A stretch of 64,000 bases of DNA, from assembly GCA_007115705.1 (NCBI GenBank), contig QXEO01000156.1, positions 434,001-498,000 on the forward strand. Reading direction: 5' to 3'. The stretch's first letter is position 1, and the number at the start of each line of letters is the position of its first letter. This DNA comes from Dactylis glomerata. Taxonomy: Eukaryota > Streptophyta > Magnoliopsida > Poales > Poaceae. The notes under the pieces are model-generated. The model searched no databases, had not been told where the DNA came from, and saw nothing but the letters and a program-made list of their open reading frames with translations. Positions 55,387 through 64,000 of this stretch are shown here, piece by piece. Position numbers and translations under genes: made by a program.

Positions 55387-56745
55387 TCAGATGATCGGCG
55401 GCGGCGGCGTCTCCCAGACGTCGAACACATTCTCCTCGTTGTGCAGGGCGAAGAGGCGGTCGCCCCCGATGGAGAAGTCGCAGATGGCGCCGCCGTAGCT
55501 CCGCCTGAGCGTGGACGTGAGCACGTGCTCTGGCCCGCTGAACACGGAGATGCTGTCGTTCATCGACGAGAAGAGCTGCCCACCGTGCGTGGCGAGCTTC
55601 GGGTAGCAGCTCTCCTCGCCGGTCGCCTTCCGGTTCATGAGCTTGCTCCGCGAGCTCCACCGCACGCCGCCGCTGGCCGCGGCGCTCCTGAGGTCGAGGA
55701 AACCGAGGTCGTCGTACTGGTTGATGACGCAGACGGAGCGCTCGTCGTCCATGGCGATGGCGTGGAGCACGCGCTTGTCCTCGAGCGACGCGGCCGTGCC
55801 GGCGTCGGACCACGACCACGCCACGCTCTTGTCCCGGAAGTCCAGCAGCCCGATGGAGCAGTTGTCCGTCTTGGGGAACAGCGTGGCCACCATGAGCGCG
55901 TTGGTGGCGTCCAGCCACTGGAGCCTGTCGGCGTCGCCCAGGGCCACGCCGGGCGGCTCGTAGAAGAAGTCCGCCTGCTCGCCGGTGGCGGCGTCCCAGA
56001 CGCCGACGCCGTACTCGTTGAGGCGGCCCTTGCAGCTGGCGAAGATCCTGGAGTCTCCCTGGCAGTCGAACGCCAGCGCGCCGGCGGTGAAGGACTTGGG
56101 CTCGCTGCCGTGGCTGACGCGGAAGCGGTGGCGGAGGTCCCCGGAGACGGCGGAGAAGGCGGCCATCCCGCCGTCGCACTTGCCGAGCCGCTCGCGGGCC
56201 GCGATGAGGAGCGTGGCCGCGTCGAGGTAGGCGACGTCGTTGACCTGGGAGTGGTCGAGCGAGACGGGCCGGCGCTCGTCGAGCATCCAGTTGTAGACGT
56301 GCACGGCGCCCCCGTGCGCGACGCAGCACCCGCCGTCGGGGGCGGCGCGGATGGCCGTGCCGTCGCCGGGGGCCCGGCCGGGGACGGAGGAGGCGAGGCG
56401 GAGCCGGTCGCCGTCGAAGGCGCCCCATCGCGCGGCGCGGACGTGGTCGAGGAGGCCGTAGTAGAGCGCCTCCCGGTAGAGCAGCTTCTCGGGGAGGTGC
56501 GGCGGGACGTGGAGGCTCCCCGTGCGGAGCAAGTCCAGCAGCACCGCGAAGCACGCCGGGTTGCGGTCGATGAAGTACTCCGCCGGTTGCCCGGGGGCTT
56601 CCCCGGGCGCGTTCCAGGAGGAGTCGAGCAGCGCGCCGAGCATGGAGTCGCGGCCGGCGTTGGCGAGCGTGGTGGTGGTGGTCTCGAACGCCTGCCCGCC
56701 CACGTTGAACCGCACGCGCCCGCCTGCTCCCGGCCTGGCCGCCAT
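55387..56745 (-). CDS. BTB/POZ (KCTD/T1-type) domain protein, intronless
   Basis: A complete frame of 452 residues reads from the ATG at 56745 (MAARPGAGGRVRFNVGGQAF) to the stop at 55387. The frame is open 26 codons further up, but the downstream ATG fits the domain start. Residues about 10-105 form a T1-type BTB domain: RVRFNVGGQAFETTTTTL, then FIDRNPACFAVLLDLLRTG and LYREALYYGLLDHV. The rest has repeated beta-rich blocks (CVAHGGAVHVYNWML, RLNEYGVGVWDAATGEQ, DRLFALHNEENVFDVWE) that look like a WD40-type propeller. The layout and length match plant proteins such as Arabidopsis At2g24240 and At4g30940 (about 440 residues), thought to be CUL3 ubiquitin-ligase substrate adaptors. High GC and no breaks suggest a functional host gene. 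Confidence 0.9.
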   Translation of the reverse strand: MAARPGAGGRVRFNVGGQAFETTTTTLANAGRDSMLGALLDSSWNAPGEAPGQPAEYFIDRNPACFAVLLDLLRTGSLHVPPHLPEKLLYREALYYGLLDHVRAARWGAFDGDRLRLASSVPGRAPGDGTAIRAAPDGGCCVAHGGAVHVYNWMLDERRPVSLDHSQVNDVAYLDAATLLIAARERLGKCDGGMAAFSAVSGDLRHRFRVSHGSEPKSFTAGALAFDCQGDSRIFASCKGRLNEYGVGVWDAATGEQADFFYEPPGVALGDADRLQWLDATNALMVATLFPKTDNCSIGLLDFRDKSVAWSWSDAGTAASLEDKRVLHAIAMDDERSVCVINQYDDLGFLDLRSAAASGGVRWSSRSKLMNRKATGEESCYPKLATHGGQLFSSMNDSISVFSGPEHVLTSTLRRSYGGAICDFSIGGDRLFALHNEENVFDVWETPPPPII

Positions 56746-57261
56746 CGAAAGCACCGATCGAGCGCTGCACCGAAACCGATCGATCACCGCGCCATTGTTT
56801 CCCCGGCGCGGTCTCGCGCGCAACAGAAATCAAAATCTCCCCTTTCCGATCGGGCAACCTCGGATCGATCGATCCGTCCGGGAGACAGGACAGGGATCGG
56901 CTGGCTCTGAATCGGGTGGGGAATCGTGTCGGTATCTATTCTATATCGCGCGCGGGGTTGGGGGGTGGGACTGGGATTGTTGTGATTCGCTAGTGCTGTT
57001 GATGTCGCTGTTCTGAACGGGACGGAGCAACGTGGTGCTGTGTTTGCTTTGGCGTGACGACGGCGCAGTCCGAACGGACGGGAGACAAGTCGCGGTCTCT
57101 CCGAACATGCTGCGGTGCTGGTGCCAAATTTCCATGTGGTGCGCATTGCAAGCTTTTAGCATGCTCCGTGGCTTCAAGGAAGGCGCCACCAGTATTCGCT
57201 ATCTCAAAGAGGAAAACTTCACCGTTAGAAAGGGCATCCACAATGATTTTTGGATTTCCAT
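56746..57261 (-). promoter_or_regulatory. Upstream region of the BTB gene
   Basis: The first 200 bp are GC-rich and leader-like. A weak TATA-like sequence (gatatagaatag on the minus strand) lies near 56937-56948. The region ends at the 17-bp duplication of the retroposon at 57279, so the upstream promoter may be altered by that insertion. Confidence 0.35.
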
Positions 57262-57278
57262 AATCAAACACCAATGTT

Positions 57279-57871
57279 TTTTTTGCAAATAGGACCCTAG
57301 CATTAAGAGAAACAATGAACAGTACAAAAAACCTTAAGAAAAACGAAAATTACAACGAGATCCCTGATGACCCTTCATCTTCAACATCCAGACCGTGTCA
57401 ACGGCGCGCCGCCGCTGCCACTCCTCCCTGAGTCGGCCTGACATTGTTGGTTGCGGACGGGAAGTCGTCAAACGGATCAAAAAGACCACATCTGTCCCAA
57501 AGACGAAGAAGAAGGTTGAACTGCCGATGAAGCTCCATGACGATCCGAAGATCCCCACAGCTAGACGAGATCTTCGAAGACCACACTACTCCCACAAACT
57601 TCTCGACATCACCGTCGATATGGGGCTAAAACTGGGAAGACTTTATTGGAAGAGACGCCGCCACCACCACCTGAACGTCGCCCCACCAAACTTGAAACTT
57701 AGAAACAGGAAAATGGAGCCCTTCTGCCGACGGGGGCCGAGATCCACCCCTCCTCCATGGCCCGAAGGCCACATAGTTGGGGCAGATTGGCAGCGTCGCC
57801 AGCAGGAGGCAGGGAACCCTAGATGGGTCTTGGACGATCGGCTCTCTCTCCTCCTCTAGGTGATCTTAGAA
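57279..57871 (-). mobile_element. Poly(A) retroposon, 593 bp, with 17-bp target duplication
   Basis: AATCAAACACCAATGTT occurs on both sides (57262-57278 and 57872-57888). The insert starts on the plus strand with a T run, so it is a minus-strand copy ending in a poly(A) tail. It shows no introns and no reverse transcriptase, and the minus strand ends 'ttgtaattttcgtttttc' before the A-rich tail. It may be the 3' part of a LINE or a retroposed RNA. The open frame at 57395-57859 is antisense and probably meaningless. Confidence 0.8.
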
Positions 57872-57888
57872 AATCAAACACCAATGTT

Positions 57889-58284
57889 AGCATCACAACA
57901 AATCAAATCAGGGAGTCTGTGGACCTTTAAACAAGGGTAAGAAATATTTATCTAACAGAAGGCACACCGGATGACATCACTTGGAAGTTCACCACTTTGG
58001 GAACCTACATGCTGTTAGCGTCCTACAATATCCAATTTAAGGGATAAATAAATTAATAAAGGGGCGGTGCGGAAGAATGGCACCCCTCCAACAATTTGCT
58101 TGGCTCATCCTTCAAGCGGTGGCGAAGCTAGAATAAATGGTCACTGATGTCAAAACATCTAGTAGCACAAGCTTGCAACTATTTTTAATGGTTTATTTTT
58201 TGCTTATACACTATAGCTATAAAGGAATGTGTCTAAAGCGTCAGTGACACTGGCCATTACACTATAGCTATGTCCCTACCTTCA
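57889..58284. other. Unassigned sequence
   Basis: No gene is seen. TACACTATAGCTAT occurs twice (near 58205 and 58258), which may mark a small old duplication. Confidence 0.35.
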
Positions 58285-58790
58285 AGACACGTGTGGACCG
58301 CCGACCGACTACAACGGAAGGGTTGGCCGAATTGTGGCGATTGTCAAGCGTGAAAAATCTTTGTCTTTTCAACCGTGTCGCTACTCGTTACGGATTTGGA
58401 ACATCATCACTTCTTGGCTTGGGATAACCTCGGCAGACACTTTTAATTGGGCCAATTTGGATACGGTCAAAGATTGGTGGCTCTCCTCCATCTATCCCAA
58501 TGGCACTCGACAAAAATCCTTCTCGTCTCTCATCATGCTAACCTCTTAGGAGATATGGAATGAATCGCAATGCGAAAATTTTCTGTATTATTTCTTTTTT
58601 ACCAACAGTTGTTTAATATAAGAATTATTGAGACGTCGTATTGGAGTATGGCGGGTGATAGACATTCTGGTTCAATCGTATCGCGAGAGTTTTTTTTTTT
58701 TAACCGAGCTTTGCTCAGTCTTGTAACCAACCGTAAAACTCTTTTTAATTAATGTGATGAGATAAGGTTTTGCCTCCATTTTTAAAAAAT
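58285..58790 (+). pseudogene. LINE 3' end (zinc-finger/reverse-transcriptase-tail region), decayed
   Basis: Frames read WTADRLQRKGWPNCGDCQ, the usual start of the zf-RVT region after plant LINE reverse transcriptases. After a frameshift near 58345 they read CRYSLRIWNIITSWLG, then VKDWWLSSIYPNGTRQKSF, the typical C-terminal blocks, with further stops. A T-run near 58690 and a terminal 'ttgctcagtcttgtaacc' tail complete the 3' end. Only the last few hundred bases of the LINE remain. Confidence 0.75.
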
Positions 58791-59130
58791 ATTGCTATGA
58801 TACTGCATGCACCTTTCACCATCTCATAAAACAGTGAGAATCTAGTGCAATGCACTGACCTGCTGCGCGAAACTTGTACTTGTCTGTAGTCAATTGAGTA
58901 ATATTCCAAGCAAAGATGAGAAGTCGCCGCGCTATCGTGCGGGTTAGGACGTAGACCGGCGCACGTTTGGACGTACAAGACGACCACCACCACATGGTCG
59001 GCACAACCTGCGCACCAGTAGTAGTCGACGGTAGGCGCAACTGCCGAGACGTTGGCGAGCACCACCGACTGGCGAGTACCACCGACCGGCGAGCTCGTAG
59101 TAGGATACTGCGTCTCCGGGACACCGGGAC

Positions 59131-59131
<1 letters not shown>
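58791..59131. other. Unassigned sequence
   Basis: No gene is supported. Frames crossing the neighbouring poly-C/CA tract give low-complexity products only. Confidence 0.4.
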
Positions 59132-59174
<43 letters not shown>

Positions 59175-59182
59175 ACACACAC
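59132..59182. repeat. Poly-C tract joined to a CA microsatellite
   Basis: About 29 C residues are followed directly by about 11 CA repeats. Length is likely to be variable and may be imprecise in the assembly. Confidence 0.95.
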
Positions 59183-59399
59183 AACAAAATGTAGAAATTT
59201 GATGTTCACCCAATACTTCCAAATCCCCTCAGGTACTCTTTCCCAAAAATACTCTACCATCTCTACTAATAATATTGCTAGAGGTATGGTCCGTGGCTCG
59301 CAAGTACGCTTTCAATCCACCAAAGTACGTTTACGTCTGACATTTTTTTTTTTGATTTTACCCTCCCACAAAATAGCATAATACTGCTAAATGCCATGT

Positions 59400-60250
59400 A
59401 CCGGTTCGATGTCTTCTTCCCCGAGATAAAACAATGACACGGGCGGCGAGGAGCACGCTCGAGCCCTGCTATTCCCTCACCGGAGCGAGGCCGTTGCGCC
59501 GCATCTGACCTCTCTCGCCGGCGCCTGGCCTCTGCGCCGACCCTGCCCGTCTACCACCGGCGCCAGACCACCTCAGGAGCGAGGCCGTCGTGCCACTCTG
59601 CTCCTCTCCCGCCGGCGCTAGGCCCAGCGCCGACCATGCCCGTCTCCCACTGGCGCTAGACCACCATGGGATCCTCCAATCCTCTGAACTCGCTAGTTCT
59701 GGAGAGCACCATCCGACCATGCCCGTCTCCCACTGGCGCTAGACCACCATGGGATCCTCCAATCCTCTGAACTCGCTCGTTCTGGAGAGCACCATCACGG
59801 GCGACACCGCCTTGGGCGATGGGCACGTGGCTGCCCCTTCCCGGAGCTGGACATCACTAGCTCTGGTGGCCTAACCTGCTGCAAAAGGAGACTGGTCGAT
59901 GTGCTTCCCCATGTGGCAGCGAGGGGCGGTAGTTGGGGAAGGAGACAGATCGAAATTGCGAGACGAAGTGCTACTCAAGGTTTTCTTCGGTGAGAGCCAC
60001 AACATCAGTCATGATTGCCCAATGGGATGATCTACGATAACTACGTGTGGCGCTGCACCACGGAGATGCATGCTTGCCGTCACGTCACCGCGAGAGGCGA
60101 CGGCCATGTGGATCCTGCTGGACTGACCCTGCTCCGTCTATGTCGCCGGTGGCAACATGAGGCCCATTCAGATTGGCCAATGTGAGATGTGTTCGCATGC
60201 CCACTCACAATCTATAGTGCTCATGCACTTTTGGCCATCTATACCTCCTG
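59400..60250. other. GC-rich stretch without an intact gene
   Basis: This has repeated blocks such as 'gccggcgc' and 'gaccatgcccgtctcccactg'. Frames are broken and resemble no known protein. It may be a remnant of a retroposed or transposon-borne gene. Confidence 0.35.
59631..59796. repeat. 83-bp tandem duplication
   Basis: The unit starting CGACCATGCCCGTCTCCCAC is present at 59631-59713 and 59714-59796, with almost no differences. The duplication is recent. Confidence 0.9.
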
Positions 60251-60923
60251 ATCAGAGTTGATTAATAGAATGGCTACATGTACATTGCTTGATAAAAGGG
60301 ATGCATGTATATATGAATTGATCGGTAGAAGATAACAATGTGCATTATGACATTTTATTCGTCTCTGTCTTTTTTTTTTATGATTCCTTGCCATCGGAAA
60401 AAAAAAATATTTGTTACTTGTGTAATGGATAGAAAGATTTACAAAGGCCTAGGGAAATAAAATTATATTATGTACAATATATTATCAAAATATGGATGAG
60501 GCACACATAGATGTGGTGGTGATATTTAGTGGTTTACCTAGAGTTGAACGAAATATAGGGGACGTCTCATTCAGGGAAATCCTATATGTCAATATATAGG
60601 AGTACTATTTTCGGTCTCACATGGACTCTAAGGGAAGTTTTCACATTGCTGCATGTTATCCTTATATTATATATATGTATAAGATTTAAAGAAAGACACA
60701 TATAAGAGTTAAAGAAAGAACATAATTATTCGCAAAAGAAAGAAAGACACATAATTGCCGTCATTTAAGTTGAAGAACAGGGTTTGGTTGAGAAGCGGAG
60801 CGATGCGATGGAACAAGGAGTGCGAAACGAGCTTAACATAGCAGAAATAGAGGGATAGACGATGTCATGATCTATATGAGAGCGGAGGAGCGAAGAAAAA
60901 CAATCCTTGTCTCTTAGTGCATA

Positions 60924-61177
60924 CTTCCTCTGTTTTTATTTACTTCATGTTCTAGGTTTTGTCAAAGTCAAACTTCGTCACATTTGACTAAGAAAGTAGA
61001 AAAAATATCAATAATCATAATACTATAGGCATATATGAAAACATATTTTATGCTAATTTTAATACTACATATTTTACATTGTAGATGTTGATTTTTTTTG
61101 GCTATATATTTAGTCCAGTTTTATAAAATTTGACTTTGACTAAGTCTAAAACAGAATCTAATTCTGAACAGGGGGAG
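60924..61177. mobile_element. Stowaway-type MITE, 254 bp
   Basis: The ends (CTTCCTCTGTTTTTATTTAC on the left, ctgaacagggggag on the right) are diverged inverted repeats. Inside them, 'tttgtcaaagtcaaac' and 'tttgactttgacta' pair. TA flanks both sides (60922-60923 and 61178-61179). Confidence 0.75.
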
Positions 61178-61739
61178 TATGTATGCCATATTATTATCCT
61201 TTGCATTGTGTATAGGGTTCGACATTATATGTAGGACACGTATGAAGAAGAAACAATAAAGAGAGCTAAGCGGCAACGCGTGGGCATTTAGCTAGTAATG
61301 AAAAGTTTTTAATCTAACCAAAAATACACTAGAGTGGAGAGGATTTGTGGGAATATCTCGGGATTATCCCCTCAAAACCCGGACTAGTAAATAACCTATC
61401 GGGGAAGTTTCGGGATACGAAATAATCTTCTCCCATACCCTCAAATACCCTAGAAGTAAACAAGACCGTAAGGTGCGCTTGTCGGCGTCGTGGCAGGAGA
61501 TGCCACGCCGAGTCGGCGGCCTGCATGCAGTCCTTTTTTGAGGATTTTAGGGCATCCAGCTGTCCGACATATTTTAGATCTAAATTATGCTCATTTTATT
61601 CCGTTTGCATCGGACCGCGGACATAAAATCGGTTGATTTTAGGATCATGTTCGTTTGCGTCAAGGTACCCTAGATTGTTGAGATCTATCATTGTTATTCC
61701 GTACTGCTCGTCTACCTTTACTCTGCCTCCTGTCATCTT

Positions 61740-62715
61740 CACCTATTTGCACCGAAACAAAGGGACCTTAAAGGAAGGTCCATAGTCAAGTTCTCATATC
61801 TCCTATATGTAACCATAATATGTGTCCTTTCGCCCTTTGTCGGTTGCTGCATCAAAGAGGACACCACTATTTTGGTTGGTACTCTTTTTATCTTGGACGA
61901 TTGTCTAAAATGTATTCGCATTTATCTCGTACCCTTGGAAAGTCAATATAGTCAAAGATGGTGACTTGGCCAGCAAGTATAGCCCCTCTTCATGGAATTA
62001 TTCTTGCTGGCTGCCTGGAATATCTGGAAAGAGAGAAATAGGTTGCTTTTTGATGGAGTAGTTCCTTCAGTAGCATCTTGGAAGAGTAGGTTAAAATCAG
62101 ACTTACTGCTACTTGTTCATAGAACAAAAGATACCCTTCACCCTAGTATCCTTGGGATAGCTGCTACTTTGTAATCTCTTTCCTTGGGGGGTGCCTCACC
62201 CCATTCTATATAAAAATGTTGTAACTTTCATTCTTTAATTGAAATTGGAGAGACAGTAGGAGCCTTTCCTACTGTCAAAAGCTTCAAAAAAAGTATAGCT
62301 GCTCTCCAACATCATTGTCATTCATGAGACGTGTCCGCAGCCAATTGCCAAAAGTCGCCATGTGGAGCTGTAAAACAAAGGAGTCAGAGTGCCCCGGGTT
62401 TTGGGAGCGTATAATATTCTTGTGTTCCTCACTGTACGGAGCCACCAAGATGGAATTTTGTAGAACTGTGTAGTGTGCTTGAGTCAAAGAATGGCTATCC
62501 CTACATATCATTGATTTATTTCCGATCGTGCCTTTTCCACTTAGTCTTCCCTCATGCCGCGATTGATGAAGACCAATTGGCTTAAGGTCCGGAATAAAGT
62601 CAACACAAAACTCAATTACCTTCTCTGTTTCATAAACCTTGGCGATGCTTCCTTCTGTCCTAGCATGGTTACGGACATATTTCTTTAAGACTCCCATGAA
62701 CCTCTCAAAGGGGAA
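61740..62715 (-). pseudogene. CACTA (En/Spm) transposase C-terminal fragment, interrupted by a LINE
   Basis: The minus strand reads MGVLKKYVRNHARTEGSIAK, then VIEFCVDFIPDLKPIG and SRHEGRLSGKGTIG (62697 downwards). It continues beyond the LINE piece with LLAKSPSLTILTFQGYEINAN and ends near DYGPSF (about 61765). These are characteristic blocks of the C-terminal half of plant CACTA TNP2-like transposases. Several stops and frameshifts are present, and the N-terminal catalytic part is missing. The fragment is cut at 62716 by a gypsy LTR. No CACTA ends or subterminal repeats are visible in the window. Confidence 0.85.
61984..62290 (+). mobile_element. 5'-truncated LINE insertion with 9-bp target duplication
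   Basis: AAGTATAGC lies on both sides (61975-61983 and 62291-62299). The insert encodes LLAAWNIWKERNRLLFDG and LLLLVHRTKD, the usual last residues of plant LINE reverse-transcriptase proteins. It has a 3' untranslated part and an A-rich end (caaaaa). It splits the CACTA transposase fragment. Confidence 0.8.
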
Positions 62716-63139
62716 TGATGTCTACGCACGCGTCTGTTCTTGTAGACAGTGTTGGGTCTCCAAGTGCAGAGGTTTGTAGAACAGCAGCAAGTTTCCCTTA
62801 AGTGGATCACCCAAGGTTTATCGAACTCAGGGAGGAAGAGGTCAAAGCTATCCCTCTCAAGCAACCCTGCAATTACGACATAAAAAGTCTCTTATGTCCC
62901 CAACACACCCAATACACTTGTCAGATGTATAGGTGCACTAGTTCGGTGAAGAGATAGTGAAATACAAGCGGTAGTGATGATTATGAGTAGCAACTGTAAT
63001 ATGAAATAAGTATCGCTGCGAGCAAACTTGTAACAAAACAGGAAGTAAACGGTGTGTACTGCTTGGAAACAAGGCCTAGGGATCATACTTTCACTAGTTG
63101 ACACACTCCCAACAAATATAACATAATTGAACAAATAAA
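62716..63139 (-). repeat. Partial LTR of the gag-only gypsy family
   Basis: It starts TGATGTCTACGCACGCGTC exactly like 16527 and 33819 and matches about 424 bp of that LTR with some substitutions. It breaks off near 63139. This is a separate, truncated insertion into the CACTA fragment. Confidence 0.85.
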
Positions 63140-63250
63140 TAACTTCTCTTCACTATGGTACTTGCTACTTGTTGATGGCGCCAGGAAATTACTGATGGTG
63201 CCAAGGTGACGTGGAAGCAGACTGTCCTTGTGCGTGGTGGATAACCAGCC
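63140..63250. other. Junction sequence between two LTR pieces
   Basis: It contains 'gatggcgccagg' and 'gatggtgccaag', resembling the tRNA-Asp-type primer sites of gypsy elements on the minus strand. It probably is leader sequence of the element whose LTR begins at 63251. Confidence 0.4.
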
Positions 63251-64000
63251 TGTTGGGAACCCCAAGAGGAAGGTATGATGAGTATAGCAGCTAGTCTTCC
63301 CTCAGTTAAGAAACCAAGGTTTAATGTCGATCAGGAGAGGAGAGACAGCGACGACTGAAGGTGATGCAGACTAGCTTAATAACACTCCAACAAGGGCGCC
63401 GTTTAACGATACTTGTTGACTCGTCTTCGGCCAGTAGTAACGCGGAATCTGCACACAACACAACCAAGGTACTTTGTTCCCAACTTGCGATGAGGTTGTC
63501 AATCTCACCGGTTTGCTTGAAACAAAGATTATGAGCGTATCGAGTGGAAAACAATATAGTATGCAAGTAAAGTAAACAGTACGAGTAAAGTAAACAGTGC
63601 AAGTAAAGTAAACAGGTGATAGCAATATGATGTAAATAGGACCGGGATCCACAGTTCACTAGTGGTGTCTCTCCATAAGATAAATAACACATACTGGGTA
63701 AACAAATTACAGTTGGTCAATTGATAGAATAAAGATAAACGTGATATGTCAAGAAGATCACTATGAGATTTACTCTGGGCATTACAACAAAATACATAGA
63801 CCGCCATCCAACTGCATCTATGACTAATAATCCACTTGTGGTGAATCAATCCGAGAACTCCACAAGTATTAAGTTGCGAACAACAGATAATTGCATTAAG
63901 CAAAGTGTGTAATGTAAACAAAGCATATGCCCTTGAGCATATGAATGTTGTTTTCTCCCTAGTAGCAACAGCACATCTACCACCTTAGAGGTTTCTGTCA
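63251..64000 (-). repeat. Start of another gypsy-type LTR, running off the window
   Basis: TGTTGGGAACCCCAAGAGGA opens a stretch with the character of a highly repeated Triticeae gypsy LTR (for example 'gtactttgttcccaac' and 'cacagttcactagtggtgtc'). No second copy lies in the window, so this rests on recognition of the sequence style. The open frames in it are not genes. Confidence 0.6.

Noticed and set aside
55243..56910. 555-codon open frame on the plus strand
   Set aside because: It lies antisense to the BTB gene, is Arg/Ala/Gly/Val-rich and has no domain. It is a shadow of GC-rich codon use.
57395..57859. 154-codon frame within the retroposon
   Set aside because: It is antisense to the retroposon direction and has only basic low-complexity composition.
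59052..59381. Frames across the poly-C/CA tract
   Set aside because: Their products are proline and threonine-histidine runs from simple repeats.
63321..63921. Hydrophobic frames near the window end
   Set aside because: They lie inside a gypsy-type LTR and consist of Leu/Tyr/Cys repeats from short sequence duplications (gtaaagtaaac units).

Overview
The window looks like chromosomal DNA of a large-genome grass, most likely a Triticeae species (wheat, barley or Aegilops type). This is inferred from the style of the sequence: LTR retrotransposons nested inside one another, Stowaway, Harbinger-like and Mutator-like elements, LINE 3' ends, a CACTA transposase fragment, and very few host genes. 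There are no operons, CRISPR arrays, rRNA genes or tRNA genes.

Region 1 (about 1-38135) is a nested retrotransposon block. A chromodomain Ty3/gypsy element (1941-14346) is arranged as internal fragment, LTR, internal region, LTR, so one LTR is shared by two partial copies. Its left edge (1910-1941) is a patchwork of short copies of nearby sequence. Its right LTR is cut at 14346 and abuts a truncated Ty1/copia element on the minus strand (14347-38135). The copia reverse transcriptase is split by a minus-strand gypsy element that has gag but no visible pol (16527-35253, target duplication GAAGT). That element is itself split by a plus-strand gypsy element with gag, pol and an extra downstream ORF (18861-29115, target duplication GATGC). 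The last two have related gag proteins, the same tRNA-Asp-type primer site and similar LTR ends, so they look like a non-autonomous and an autonomous partner. All four elements carry stops or catalytic losses.

Region 2 (38136-42420) holds a small secreted cysteine-rich protein gene, probably of the invertase/pectin methylesterase inhibitor superfamily (38928-39497, minus). It also holds old repeats, a 13-bp oligo-T insertion between 18-bp direct repeats, and a Harbinger-like element (41039-42417) with a decayed ORF.

Region 3 (42421-49390) is a transcript-like sequence of unknown nature split by a 5.8-kb solo LTR (43395-49187, target duplication CCAGC).

Region 4 (49400-57890) has a Stowaway MITE, a Harbinger-like element carrying a decayed SANT/Myb-like gene (49654-51968), and a foldback Mutator-like element with very long arms and hairpin-forming tandem repeats (52299-54431). 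It also has the clearest host gene, a complete intronless BTB/POZ (KCTD-type) protein gene (55387-56745, minus), with a poly(A) retroposon upstream of it.

Region 5 (57890-64000) contains LINE 3' ends, a poly-C/CA tract, an 83-bp tandem duplication, another Stowaway MITE, a CACTA transposase fragment interrupted by a LINE piece, and two further gypsy LTR pieces. Only the BTB and inhibitor-like genes look like host genes under constraint. LTR differences counted by eye (about 1% for the plus gypsy, about 3% for the gag-only gypsy and the copia) agree roughly with the nesting order.
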